64,000 nucleotides of DNA, from the NCBI RefSeq assembly GCF_002217925.1, contig NZ_BCMF01000004.1:1-64000 (forward strand), written 5' to 3'. This stretch comes from Secundilactobacillus mixtipabuli (lineage in GTDB: Bacteria; Bacillota; Bacilli; Lactobacillales; Lactobacillaceae). The notes below the pieces were generated by a model, which had not been told where the DNA came from, ran no database searches, and saw only the letters and a program-made list of their open reading frames with translations. The translations under genes and the position numbers were made by a program. Below are positions 50,540 to 59,513 of the stretch, piece after piece; the stretch's first letter is position 1; the number at the start of each line of letters is the position of its first letter.

Positions 50540-53254
50540 ATGAAAGAGCGGATACGTCAGTTACACAACCAACGAATCTTTTCATTGCTGTTTTGGCTCA
50601 TTGCAATCTTTGTTGCTATCGTCATGATGCCTAACACCTCTGATCTGATTCAAACCAAGGGTCAGCCACAGCTGGCTAACAACAGCCAGCCAATGATCGC
50701 CCGAAGTATGCAGAATACTTGGGGACGAAGCCTTTCGGGTACCAACCGCGTCACAGTGGTTTTCAATAATCCTCATGGTAAGCTGACTGCAACTCAACAG
50801 GCCAGCATCGATAAAACCGTTCAGCGTTTATCTGAAAAAGAAAAAGCTGATGGGATTTTGTCCATTCAAACCATGGTCACCAACCCGACGGCCAAAAGTC
50901 AATTCTATTCTAAGGATGGCTCCACAGAGACCGTTCAATTAGCGATTGCTCAAAATCAGGGTAACTCCCGGGTCATCGCTAAACAATTACGGTCCCAAAT
51001 TCGAACTGCTGGCCTATCAACTTATCTGACCAGTCCTGAATTAGTCAACGACGCGGCTAACGAAAATATTAGCCACGTGACAACTTTGGCTGCAATTCTA
51101 GGGTTCATTCTCAGTCTACTCATTATTGGGGTTATTTTTAAGTCCTTGATTGCACCGCTGATCTCAACTTTATCCATGTTGATGATGTACGCCGTGTCCT
51201 TGGGACTCATCAATAACTTAGCCGGTCATACCAGCTTCCCATATTCTGAATATTTGCCATTATTAACGCTTTTGCTAACTTTGATTTTGGGCACGTTGGG
51301 TCACTACTACCTCTTTGACGCCTTTAAACAAAGCATCGCTGATGGTCAAGACCCAGCTGACGCCACCACTCATAGCGTTCACTCGATTCGGAATTTCTTA
51401 GCGATTCTCGGTGGCACGTTAACCATCATCTTTGCCAGTTTTTACGCCTTTCGTTTTTCAACCCTGCGCGCAATGTCCGGTTTAGCCTTAGTGACGATCA
51501 TTACGGTTATTGGGCTTTACACCATTGCACCCATTTTCATGCAACTTTTAGGCGAACGCTTCTTCTGGCCAGCTGTTGATTTGCCTTCACGGCCACACCG
51601 TTTTTGGAACTGGATGGCTCGTTTCGGCCTCTGGCAACCATTCATTGCCATTATTGCTGTCCTCTACATTGTTGGTCCATTTGCCATTATGTATCGGGAT
51701 AACTTGAACTTCTCAGCTGCTAAGACGGTTACGCCTAATAACGAGGCCATCGCCGGTATGCGGGTCCTTAACGCTCACTTTGGTGAAGGAAAAGCTACGC
51801 CAGTTACGGTCTACGTTCGTAGTAAAGACCGTGTCGACAACGAAAAAGCATTACTGCAGATTGATAATTTAACTACTAAATTAAAATCAATGCCCGGTGT
51901 TGCTGGTGTCACTTCATTGACACAGCCCAACGGCCAGCCAATGAATGAATACTACGTTAACAGTCAATTAAGTCAAATGAATATGACACTCAAGGGTGCC
52001 ACGGATCAGCTTTCACAGCTCCAATCAGATCTTAAAGGCAACAGTTCAGACTTGAGCCAAGTGAAACTTAGCGATTCAGCTGACAAACTGGACAGTCTGG
52101 TTTCAAAAGCAACCCGGTTGTCAGATGATACCAGCACCGTTCGGTCACAGGTTTCACAAGTTGCCGGCCGTGCGAGTGTTTCACAGAGTTCCTCAGCTTC
52201 TTCGCGTGTTCGAAACTACCAGCGGTTACTTAACCTAGTCAGCAGCCAGCTCCAAACTGTTGCCAGTAACATGCGGGTCCTTAACGATGAGGCCACCGCT
52301 GCTGGTAACGACGGCCAAGCCGTTCAAAGCAGCGTTTCAGACTATGCTTCTCAAGTTTCATCCGTTCAAAGCAGTTTAAAGAAAACAACCACAAGCTTAA
52401 AGGGCTTGATCAAGTCCTATAACAATATCTACAGCTATCTGTCTGCTTTACAGGCTTCTGATGCTGCTAAAGTCTACTACATTACTCCTGAGCAATTGAC
52501 TGGCGTGCAGTTCCAGCAATCGTTGCTCAGCAACACTAGCCAAGACTATAAAACGACTCAGCTACAAGTTTATCTGAAGAACTCCGCTTCTACTTCTAAC
52601 AATGCGAAAACGATTAAACAGCTGCAATCAGAAGTTAACACGCAATTACAAGGCACTTCACTCAGTAAAGCTAAAGTTGCTTATACGGGGCAACCAGTGG
52701 TCCAAGACACCATTGAGCATTCGCTGAAAGCAAACCTCGGTTGGCTTATCCTGACCATTAGCCTGATTACCTTCCTGATTGTCGCACTCTTAAGCGGTTC
52801 GGTTCTTCAACCAATCTATTGGCTAACGACATTGGGACTCGCTATCATGGGTGGTACCCAATTAGCACAGCTAACCAACCACTTCATGTCGGGCGACCCA
52901 AGTTTCAACTGGCAGGTGCCGTTGATTGCTTTTGTTCCCCTGCTAGTGATCAGTGTCAGTCTGCTAATTCAGCTCGCCATCAGTTACCGGTTTAAAGAAA
53001 ACGGCATGCTGGATTGGTTATTGCCAGGCGTTAGCTCCCTTGGTCAAATCATTCGTTATCAAGTCTTTACCACGATTATTATTTGCCTGGTTTTGTTCAG
53101 TACGAACTTCGCACCACTGACACAAGCTGGCTTGATCATCGTGTTTGCAATGGCGATCTTTGATATTATCCTACCAATCATTGTGACAGCCATTGGTAAA
53201 TTAACGATCACGTTGCCTTCAAAGCGACCTCATTTGAAGCGGCATGCTAGATAA
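50540..53254 (+). CDS. MMPL/RND family transporter
   Basis: 904 aa. The topology is one helix near the N-terminus, an outer domain (about residues 45-180), five helices, one helix, a second large outer domain with a long Ser-rich coiled-coil region (about residues 480-660), then five helices. It ends with RKRPHLKRHAR-type positive residues inside. Acidic/polar residues in the middle helices suit a proton-driven pump. The family exports lipids, peptides or drugs. AAGGGAGA precedes the ATG. Monocistronic; element A follows immediately. Confidence 0.92.
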   Translation: MKERIRQLHNQRIFSLLFWLIAIFVAIVMMPNTSDLIQTKGQPQLANNSQPMIARSMQNTWGRSLSGTNRVTVVFNNPHGKLTATQQASIDKTVQRLSEKEKADGILSIQTMVTNPTAKSQFYSKDGSTETVQLAIAQNQGNSRVIAKQLRSQIRTAGLSTYLTSPELVNDAANENISHVTTLAAILGFILSLLIIGVIFKSLIAPLISTLSMLMMYAVSLGLINNLAGHTSFPYSEYLPLLTLLLTLILGTLGHYYLFDAFKQSIADGQDPADATTHSVHSIRNFLAILGGTLTIIFASFYAFRFSTLRAMSGLALVTIITVIGLYTIAPIFMQLLGERFFWPAVDLPSRPHRFWNWMARFGLWQPFIAIIAVLYIVGPFAIMYRDNLNFSAAKTVTPNNEAIAGMRVLNAHFGEGKATPVTVYVRSKDRVDNEKALLQIDNLTTKLKSMPGVAGVTSLTQPNGQPMNEYYVNSQLSQMNMTLKGATDQLSQLQSDLKGNSSDLSQVKLSDSADKLDSLVSKATRLSDDTSTVRSQVSQVAGRASVSQSSSASSRVRNYQRLLNLVSSQLQTVASNMRVLNDEATAAGNDGQAVQSSVSDYASQVSSVQSSLKKTTTSLKGLIKSYNNIYSYLSALQASDAAKVYYITPEQLTGVQFQQSLLSNTSQDYKTTQLQVYLKNSASTSNNAKTIKQLQSEVNTQLQGTSLSKAKVAYTGQPVVQDTIEHSLKANLGWLILTISLITFLIVALLSGSVLQPIYWLTTLGLAIMGGTQLAQLTNHFMSGDPSFNWQVPLIAFVPLLVISVSLLIQLAISYRFKENGMLDWLLPGVSSLGQIIRYQVFTTIIICLVLFSTNFAPLTQAGLIIVFAMAIFDIILPIIVTAIGKLTITLPSKRPHLKRHAR

Positions 53255-53255
53255 T

Positions 53256-53477
53256 TAGAGTGTGTGACAAAACTCGGTAGATTCCAGAATTTAAAGTAAA
53301 ATATGCCTATCCCGGCGAACTTTGTCGGGGTAGGCATATTTTACTTTAAATGGCCGGAATCTGAGTTTTGACGCACGATTAGTCTATATTGAAGTGTTGA
53401 ACCAAAGAATAATCCTAACGATTTTTAATTAAAAAATTGATTGAAATATTTGTCGATATAGACTCATGACACAACCT
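53256..53477 (+). repeat. Palindromic intergenic element, copy A
   Basis: 222 nt, starting 2 nt after the MMPL stop and ending 3 nt before the MerR gene end (convergent). The hairpin 53268-53370 reads AACTC-GGT-AGATTCC-AGAAT, then a long inner stem with CCCGGCGAACTTTGTCGGGG at its tip, and returns with TGGCC-GGAATCT-GAGTT. The tail has AGTCTATAT / ATATAGACT as a second, wide inverted repeat around TTTTTAATTAAAAA. Nearly identical to copy B. Confidence 0.85.
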
Positions 53478-53479
53478 CG

Positions 53480-53917
53480 TTAGTCTTTATTAACCGGCCG
53501 AACTTCATAGCTTGTTTCGCCATTTTCATAACGGCCATACAAGACCTTAGTCTTCGCTTTATCGAAGTAACCAAGGTTTAAATACAACTGGCCATCGATA
53601 ACTTCAACCCCATCAAATGCAGCCTTGAAGAATTCCCGCGAAAGTGCGATTTCTTTTTGGATACTCCGCATCTTCTCAACCGCTGCTGGAAGCCGGTAAC
53701 CCTCATCTTGCAGCCGTTTAATAATACTGACCTGAATAAAGGTGTGAAAATCATAAACGCGTGCTTTGTTTTGATCATCCCGAGTGATGGCTGAGATATA
53801 ATCGCGCTGCTCCCAGTAACGAAGTTGACGCGATGAGACACCAGTCATTCGACTTAATTCACCGATCCGAAATACAAATTTATCGAAGTTAACTAAATTA
53901 GGAATTCGATACTTCAT
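53480..53917 (-). CDS. MerR family transcriptional regulator
   Basis: 145 aa. The N-terminal winged helix is FRIGELSRMTGVSSRQLRYWEQRDYI (residues of about 16-45), followed by the short helical linker. The remaining part is small and carries no Cys, so it is not a metal sensor. It could respond to a small ligand through KVLYGRYENGETSYEVRP. Target unknown; it does not face a divergent partner closely. GAGAGG lies ten nt before the ATG. It is convergent to the MMPL transporter. Confidence 0.9.
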   Translation of the reverse strand: MKYRIPNLVNFDKFVFRIGELSRMTGVSSRQLRYWEQRDYISAITRDDQNKARVYDFHTFIQVSIIKRLQDEGYRLPAAVEKMRSIQKEIALSREFFKAAFDGVEVIDGQLYLNLGYFDKAKTKVLYGRYENGETSYEVRPVNKD

Positions 53918-54072
53918 TTAATAACCGCCTCTCAGGTTTTGCTCCCTTATTATTCCACATTTTCACCTATCGAGTAAAGAACACTGATTAAATTATTGAG
54001 ATAATCAGCCATTTGAGTCGATTTGTGAATTTATTACGTAAATTACAGTTTAAAAATAATTGTTTAACCTCA

Positions 54073-54101
54073 TTGACATTACTTTGTTACATAACTGAAA
54101 T
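54073..54101 (+). promoter_or_regulatory. Putative promoter of the NlpC/P60 gene
   Basis: TTGACA (54073-54078), 17-nt spacer, TGAAAT (54096-54101). The perfect -35 is offset by a weak -10. About 60 nt of leader follows. Confidence 0.4.
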
Positions 54102-54162
54102 AATTAACACGTACACTAATTATTGTACATAAAAACCGGATAAGTTAGGGGTTAGTTATTCA

Positions 54163-54648
54163 ATGAAGAATTTAATCGTTAAAAGTATGATTGCTGTAGC
54201 AGCGTTCTTTAGTTTCGCGGTTGCAGGCGCACAAGTAACAACTGCTCACGCTGCAAGTACAAACGCAGATTACAGTTCCGTCTACACAACAGCTAAGAGT
54301 AAATTGGGTCGGCCATATGTTTGGGGCGCAACTGGTCCTTATGCATTTGATTGCTCCGGCTTTACCGGCTACGTTTACAAAAAAGCAGCCAAGATCACCA
54401 TTCCACGAACAGCACAAGCACAGTACAATGCTTACAAGCATGTTAGTGGTTCCAACGTTCAAAAAGGTGACTTAGTCTTCTTCGGTTACAGCACTCGCAG
54501 CATTAGCCACGTTGGTCTATACATTGGCAACGGTAAAATGATTGATGCCCAAAACCGCGGTGTGGTTACTGAAAAAGTTCATGCACCTTGGTGGCACGTT
54601 GTTGGTTACGCACACGTTACTGATTTCAGCGCAACTGATCAAAATTAA
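54163..54648 (+). CDS. Secreted NlpC/P60 peptidoglycan endopeptidase
   Basis: 161 aa. The signal peptide is cleaved after AHA near residue 30. The rest is one NlpC/P60 domain with the Cys in AFDCSGFTG (residue 64) and the His in SISHVGLYIGNG (residue 116). The third polar position reads MIDAQ rather than MIHA. It cuts D-Glu-diamino acid bonds in stem peptides. No LysM or SH3 domain is present. A short catalytic-only form. Monocistronic with a strong terminator. Confidence 0.94.
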   Translation: MKNLIVKSMIAVAAFFSFAVAGAQVTTAHAASTNADYSSVYTTAKSKLGRPYVWGATGPYAFDCSGFTGYVYKKAAKITIPRTAQAQYNAYKHVSGSNVQKGDLVFFGYSTRSISHVGLYIGNGKMIDAQNRGVVTEKVHAPWWHVVGYAHVTDFSATDQN

Positions 54649-54662
54649 TTCACACATAATCT

Positions 54663-54701
54663 AAAAGCTTCATTGCCAGTAGTACTGGTAATGAAGCTTT
54701 T
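54663..54701. terminator. Bidirectional terminator
   Basis: Stem of about 18 bp AAAAGCTTCATTGCCAGT / ACTGGTAATGAAGCTTTT with a 3-nt loop between convergent NlpC/P60 and GNAT genes. Confidence 0.9.
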
Positions 54702-54710
54702 TTCGTCCCA

Positions 54711-55139
54711 CTAAGCACGTTTCAAAACCATCTTGATGTGCTTAATGCCGACCTCTTCAAATGGGGTCCCTGTTTGCTTAAAACCTAACTGCTCATACAA
54801 CCCAATCGCGGTTGCCTGGGCGTTTAGTTCTAAACTGACGCTGGCGTCTATTTGTGCAATGACCTGCTTTAATAGTGCCAGGGCGTACCCGTGATACCGA
54901 AACGCTTTTAAGGTTGCGACACGCTGAATATGAGCCGTTTGGCCGTCAAGCCGGATTCGCGCCGTCGTCACCGGCTGGTCATCAACGTAACCAACGTAAT
55001 GGGTCACTTGATCATCCAGCCCATCAAATTCTAACTGAGCTGAGATCCCCTGTTCATTCACAAAGACAGCCTTACGAATGCCGGCTGCATCCGCGTACAC
55101 CTGGCTAGTGGTGTTATCTGCTGATTTAATTTTCATCAT
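54711..55139 (-). CDS. GNAT family N-acetyltransferase
   Basis: 142 aa single GNAT domain resembling ElaA. It has AGIRKAVFVNEQGISAQLEFDGLDD and the acetyl-CoA loop RVATLKAFRYHGYALALLKQVI (R-x-x-G/A type), then ALGLYEQLGF-like QATAIGLYEQLGFKQTG. Substrate unknown. GAGGAG precedes two adjacent ATGs; either may start it. Confidence 0.9.
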   Translation of the reverse strand: MMKIKSADNTTSQVYADAAGIRKAVFVNEQGISAQLEFDGLDDQVTHYVGYVDDQPVTTARIRLDGQTAHIQRVATLKAFRYHGYALALLKQVIAQIDASVSLELNAQATAIGLYEQLGFKQTGTPFEEVGIKHIKMVLKRA

Positions 55140-55245
55140 TCACACTCCTCATATGTCCTCCATTATACCCTAAGCGAATTACTCAGACATCGCGGATCAC
55201 TATGCTATACTTGGGGCAATTATAAGACGAAGGTAGGCGACAGTC

Positions 55246-56175
55246 GTGCAAACACATCACATTTCACTTTTAACCAAAGACGCTAAACAAAACATTCATT
55301 TTTATACGCATATTCTAGGCTTGCGACTGGTCAAGAATTCTGTTAATCAGGAAAACATTCATATTCGTCACTTGTTTTACGGCGATTATTTAGGCACACC
55401 CGGTTCCGTTATTACTTTCTTTGTATTACCCCTATTAGGTCACCGAACCGATGGCAACCACTTTATTAACGGTTTTCGATTAGCAATTCCAACGGGCAGC
55501 AAATCATTTTGGAATGAGCGTTTATCTAATGCAGGTATCACGGTGACTGAAACCAGCGATGGCCTTCAGTTTGATGATCCCGATCAAATCCCGGTTACTC
55601 TGGTTGAAACTGATCAGCAACTAACAGAGTGGCAAATCGTCCCTAATAATGGCATCGACCCGCAATATCAGATCAGCCGTTTTCTCGGGACTGAACTGCA
55701 CGTCCCAGACGTGAGTGCCTCACAAGCTTTCTTTGAAAAACTGCTCAACCTCACTGTCACTAACAACGTGGTTGAGCTAGAAGGCGCTGAGCAAATCAAG
55801 CTCGTGCCAACAACTGACTTTAGCCAGATCACGCGGTTCGGTCGTGGCTCCATTGACCACGTTGCCTTAAAGGTTGCTGACGAAGCTGAACTGTTACGTT
55901 ATTACAGTTTGGCTGAAGAACAGGGCTGGGATATTGAAATGTACCGCGATCGTGGCTGGTTCAAGAGTCTTTACATTCGCGAACCAGGCGATAACCGGAT
56001 CGAACTGGCAACGCCTACTCCAGGATTCAGCTTGGACGAACCCATCTTAACGTTGGGGAATAGCTTAGGACTGCCACCGAAATTTGAATCATTACGGCCA
56101 GAAGTCATGGCTTATTACGCTAAGCAAGGCGTTGACTTCAGTGATGATGGCGATTTGAGCTGGGCGGATAACTAG
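55246..56175 (+). CDS. VOC family ring-cleaving dioxygenase (MhqO/glyoxalase-like)
   Basis: 309 aa with two VOC modules. The first begins QTHHISLLTKDAKQNIHFYTHILGLRLVKNSVNQ; the second begins TELHVPDVSASQAFFEKLLNLT and ends GRGSIDHVALKVAD and REPGDNRIELATP. The two His and one Glu metal ligands are visible. The family includes quinone-stress dioxygenases of Firmicutes. The start is GTG, with GTAGG eight nt upstream. Transcribed alone. Confidence 0.9.
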   Translation: MQTHHISLLTKDAKQNIHFYTHILGLRLVKNSVNQENIHIRHLFYGDYLGTPGSVITFFVLPLLGHRTDGNHFINGFRLAIPTGSKSFWNERLSNAGITVTETSDGLQFDDPDQIPVTLVETDQQLTEWQIVPNNGIDPQYQISRFLGTELHVPDVSASQAFFEKLLNLTVTNNVVELEGAEQIKLVPTTDFSQITRFGRGSIDHVALKVADEAELLRYYSLAEEQGWDIEMYRDRGWFKSLYIREPGDNRIELATPTPGFSLDEPILTLGNSLGLPPKFESLRPEVMAYYAKQGVDFSDDGDLSWADN

Positions 56176-56186
56176 AACAAACGCAG

Positions 56187-56236
56187 AAGGACGCCTGCCA
56201 GAATCCCTAATAAATGGGATTCTGGCAGGCGTCCTT
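56187..56236. terminator. Bidirectional terminator
   Basis: A perfect 21-bp stem AAGGACGCCTGCCAGAATCCC and its complement with an 8-nt loop lies between convergent genes. Confidence 0.95.
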
Positions 56237-56270
56237 TTGTATTTATGCTCTAAACGCTCAACACTATTTC

Positions 56271-56927
56271 TTACTTGTTATAGCTCTCCACAATCACATC
56301 ATCATCCGTCAGCGTTAAGTTAGTCAAACTGCCATTGGCTGGACGCACGGTCAAGTCGTACTTACCGCCACCAAAACGTTCCATCAAACTTAACAGCGTG
56401 TTCCCATGGCTGATCAGTAAAACGTTATCGCCATCTTTCAAATCAGGATTGTGCCGAATCAAATCAAAGCCTTGATCCACTCTTGCCCAGTACTCGTCAT
56501 TATTTTCGGCTTGATGGAACGGATCGGCTTCCTTCAGATAATCTTTGGCTTTGCCAATTGAATACTTGGTTACAATGTCCTTAAACGTTGGCAGGCCATG
56601 AGGTGCCCCGGCTAAGTACCAAGCTTGGGCCATATCGTTACCTTCGTAATAACCATAAAACTCTTCTCTAAAGAACATCGCCGTTTGCGGTGCTTTAATC
56701 TCAGAAGCTTGATTTTCTTTCAAAATTAATTTAGCAGTATCCATTGCCCGGGTCGTATCACTGCAATAAGCCGCGTCGAAGTGAATGTTAGCGAGCCGCT
56801 TACCAGTGGCAACCGCACCATCGATTCCCTTTTGAGTCAACGGCGAATTACTCCAGCCCTGTAATTTATTGTAAATATTAAAATAGGTTTGTCCGTGACG
56901 CACAACGTACAAATTGAGTTTAGTCAT
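56271..56927 (-). CDS. Histidine phosphatase family protein (paralogue of 7880-8542)
   Basis: About 218 aa. VVRHGQTYFN holds the catalytic His, SDTTRAMDTA the Arg, FREEFYGYYEGNDM the acid, and LISHGNTLLS the second His. It shares the same EGND-x-x-QAWY/H insert and the FHQAENNDEYWARVDQGFD tail with the protein at 7880-8542, so the two are paralogues. The ATG at 56927 has GAGGTG seven nt upstream; an ATG at 56942 lies ahead of it. Substrate unknown. Confidence 0.9.
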   Translation of the reverse strand: MTKLNLYVVRHGQTYFNIYNKLQGWSNSPLTQKGIDGAVATGKRLANIHFDAAYCSDTTRAMDTAKLILKENQASEIKAPQTAMFFREEFYGYYEGNDMAQAWYLAGAPHGLPTFKDIVTKYSIGKAKDYLKEADPFHQAENNDEYWARVDQGFDLIRHNPDLKDGDNVLLISHGNTLLSLMERFGGGKYDLTVRPANGSLTNLTLTDDDVIVESYNK

Positions 56928-57119
56928 TGATTGACACCTCATTTCTTTAGTTAATTCCAGTATATCACCATCTGAAACGAACTAAAGGACAAAAATGGAA
57001 GCGCTAACGAAGCTGCTCGACTTCTTACATTTTAATAAATTTTGCTTCTAATTCGGCATAACCCCTGAAAGTCTGCTAAACTAATGAACATTAATACATC
57101 GTTAAAAGGAGTCATTATT

Positions 57120-59264
57120 TTGCAGTTCATAAAGCGCTTATGGCAAAAAACGGATACACGGCTGGGTTTCGCAACCCTGTTACTGGTCTGTTTTTGGTTA
57201 AAAACACTGCTAGCGTACTTCGTTGATTTTCGGGTAACTTTAAACGATCCGTTGCAGTTCATTCTCTATATCTTAAATCCAATACCTACTGCAATCATTT
57301 TCTACAGTCTAGCGCTTTACATCAAACGTACGCGACTGTTTTACACGTCAATTCTTGTACTAGATATTCTCAATACCGTCCTGCTTTATCTCAATGTCAT
57401 TTACTACCGCGAGTTTACCGACTTTATGACTGTGGCAACGATGCTGGGATACAACAAAGTCAATCAAGGGCTCAGTGGCAGTTCAGTGGCCTTAACCAGC
57501 TTCCACGATCTTTTCTTCTGGCTTGATTTAGTGATCATCGTCGGCCTCTTGGTGACCAGACGGATCAAGACCGATGAGCACAAGCTAAACTGGCGGGCAG
57601 GCTTTGCCGTTACTTCCCTTGGTTTTTTAGCTTTCGGTCTCACAATGGCCGTGAGTGAAATGAACCGGCCGCAGTTACTCACTAAAACGTTTGACCGAGC
57701 TTACGTCGTCAAATATCTTGGCCTGGATACCTTTACCATTTACGACGGTGCCAAAACTCAGCATAACAGTGATGTCCGTGCAACGGCTAAGAAATCCGAA
57801 TTAACGGACATCCTGAAATTCGTGCATAAGCATTATGCCAAGCCTAATCAAGCCTATTATGGTAAGGCAAAGGGCAAAAACGTGATTGTCTTGCACTTGG
57901 AAAGCTTCCAGCAATTCATGATTGACAAAAAAGTCAACGGCAGAGAAGTCACACCATTTTTAAACAAAATCTACCATAGTCAATCGACCTACGCCTTCGA
58001 TAATTTCTTCCATCAAGTTGGCCAAGGAAAGACCAGTGATGCTGAAAACATGCTTGAAACCAGCACGTACGGATTACCTCAAGGGTCATTATTTGCGCAG
58101 CTTGGCAGTGATAATACCTTCCAAGGGGCACCCTCAATTCTGAAACAAAAGGGCGGTTACTCCAGTGCCGTTTTCCATGGTAACGTGGCCAGTTTCTGGA
58201 ACCGAAACATTACCTATAAGAATCTGGGCTATCAATACTTCTTTGACGCCAGTTACTACGATACTTCGGGTGATAAATCGCTGGGCTTCGGGCTGAAGGA
58301 CAAGTTACTGTTCAACGACTCCGTGAAGTACCTAGAACACCTGCAGCAGCCATTTTACGTGAAGTATTTGACTGTCACCAATCACTTCCCCTTCTCGCTT
58401 GATAAGGAAGACCAGGATGATGGCTTTAAGGGGCCTAATACTGGCGATAAAACGGTCGATCATTACTTTATGACTGCCCATTATTTGGACGAGTCAATCA
58501 AGGAATTTTACAGTTACCTGCACAAAACGGGCTTGGACAAGAAGAGTATCGTTGTTCTATATGGTGATCATTATGGAATCTCTAACTCAGAGAACACTAA
58601 TTTAGCTAAAGTCCTTGGGAAGAATCCCGACGACTGGAACGATTTTGATAATGCTCAGCTCCAGCGGGTACCCCTCATGTTCAATATGCCCGGCACAAAG
58701 GGTGGCCACATCAGCCACACCTATGGCGGTGAAATCGACGTCTTGCCGACACTGCTGCATTTGTTGGGAATCAGCACGAAGCATTACATCCAGTTTGGGA
58801 CTGATTTATTTTCGAAGAACCACGATACCGTGGTCGCCTTTAGAAATGAAGATTGGGTCAGTGAAAAGTACACTTGCCTTTCAGATGTAATTTACGATAA
58901 CAAGACCGGCCAGGAACTGCATCCCAACAAGAAATTGCAGGCTAAAATCGATAAACTGCAGGCTAAAGTCAAATTAGAGCTCAGTCTTTCTGATTCACTT
59001 AACCAGAAGAATTTATTGCGTTTTTACCATCCGAAAGGGCTAAAACCCGTTAATCCCGCGAAGTACAACTATGCCAATGGGTTAAGCAAGGAAATTAACA
59101 TTGAACGCCGCTTAAAGGGTAAGTCAACGAGTCTCTTCAGTGAGAATGGCAACAAATCCACTCAGTCAGAGTACAAGACCAATGCCCCAGAATTGCATCA
59201 TAAATCCACTGACACCAACCGGATCAAGATTACGAACCCGGATGCCAACAGTGGTGACAAATAG
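57120..59264 (+). CDS. ltaS: Lipoteichoic acid synthase family protein (sulfatase fold)
   Basis: About 714 aa. Five membrane helices (residues 15-190 or so) are followed by an extracellular sulfatase domain. The catalytic Thr is in VGQGKTSDAENM, with metal ligands LHLES (Glu) and LYGDHYGI (Asp/His). It polymerises glycerol phosphate from phosphatidylglycerol on the outer face. The C-terminal tail is Lys/Asn/Ser-rich. AAAAGGAG lies eight nt before a TTG at 57120; the ATG at 57084 is upstream of this site, so TTG is preferred. Paralogues (primase or stress LTA synthases) exist in lactobacilli, so a duplicate elsewhere is possible. Confidence 0.93.
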   Translation: MQFIKRLWQKTDTRLGFATLLLVCFWLKTLLAYFVDFRVTLNDPLQFILYILNPIPTAIIFYSLALYIKRTRLFYTSILVLDILNTVLLYLNVIYYREFTDFMTVATMLGYNKVNQGLSGSSVALTSFHDLFFWLDLVIIVGLLVTRRIKTDEHKLNWRAGFAVTSLGFLAFGLTMAVSEMNRPQLLTKTFDRAYVVKYLGLDTFTIYDGAKTQHNSDVRATAKKSELTDILKFVHKHYAKPNQAYYGKAKGKNVIVLHLESFQQFMIDKKVNGREVTPFLNKIYHSQSTYAFDNFFHQVGQGKTSDAENMLETSTYGLPQGSLFAQLGSDNTFQGAPSILKQKGGYSSAVFHGNVASFWNRNITYKNLGYQYFFDASYYDTSGDKSLGFGLKDKLLFNDSVKYLEHLQQPFYVKYLTVTNHFPFSLDKEDQDDGFKGPNTGDKTVDHYFMTAHYLDESIKEFYSYLHKTGLDKKSIVVLYGDHYGISNSENTNLAKVLGKNPDDWNDFDNAQLQRVPLMFNMPGTKGGHISHTYGGEIDVLPTLLHLLGISTKHYIQFGTDLFSKNHDTVVAFRNEDWVSEKYTCLSDVIYDNKTGQELHPNKKLQAKIDKLQAKVKLELSLSDSLNQKNLLRFYHPKGLKPVNPAKYNYANGLSKEINIERRLKGKSTSLFSENGNKSTQSEYKTNAPELHHKSTDTNRIKITNPDANSGDK

Positions 59265-59483
59265 AGTGTGTGACAAAACTCGGTAGATTCCAGAATTTAA
59301 AGTAAAATATGCCTATCCCGGCGAACTTTGTCGGGGTAGGCATATTTTACTTTAAATGGCCGGAATCTGAGTTTTGAAGCATGATTAGGCTATATTGAAG
59401 TATCGAACCAAAGGATAATCCTAACGAGTTTTAATTAAAAAATTGATTAGAATATTTGTCGATATAGACTTATGGCACAACCT
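59262..59483 (+). repeat. Palindromic intergenic element, copy B
   Basis: 222 nt, beginning at the ltaS stop codon. The hairpin 59274-59376 has the same inner stem as copy A; the tail differs from A at a small number of positions, for example GGCTATATT for GTCTATATT. It lies in the gap between convergent ltaS and the flavoprotein gene at 59514. With copy A in the same orientation, it flanks about 6 kb as a direct repeat. Confidence 0.85.
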
Positions 59484-59513
59484 CTATTCTTTAATACTTA
59501 GTTGCTAACGCCA

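Noticed and set aside
53256-53477. Insertion sequence remnant or MITE of a known family
   Set aside because: No target-site duplications or transposase-like ends were recognised; the compensated stem changes point to a structural role instead.
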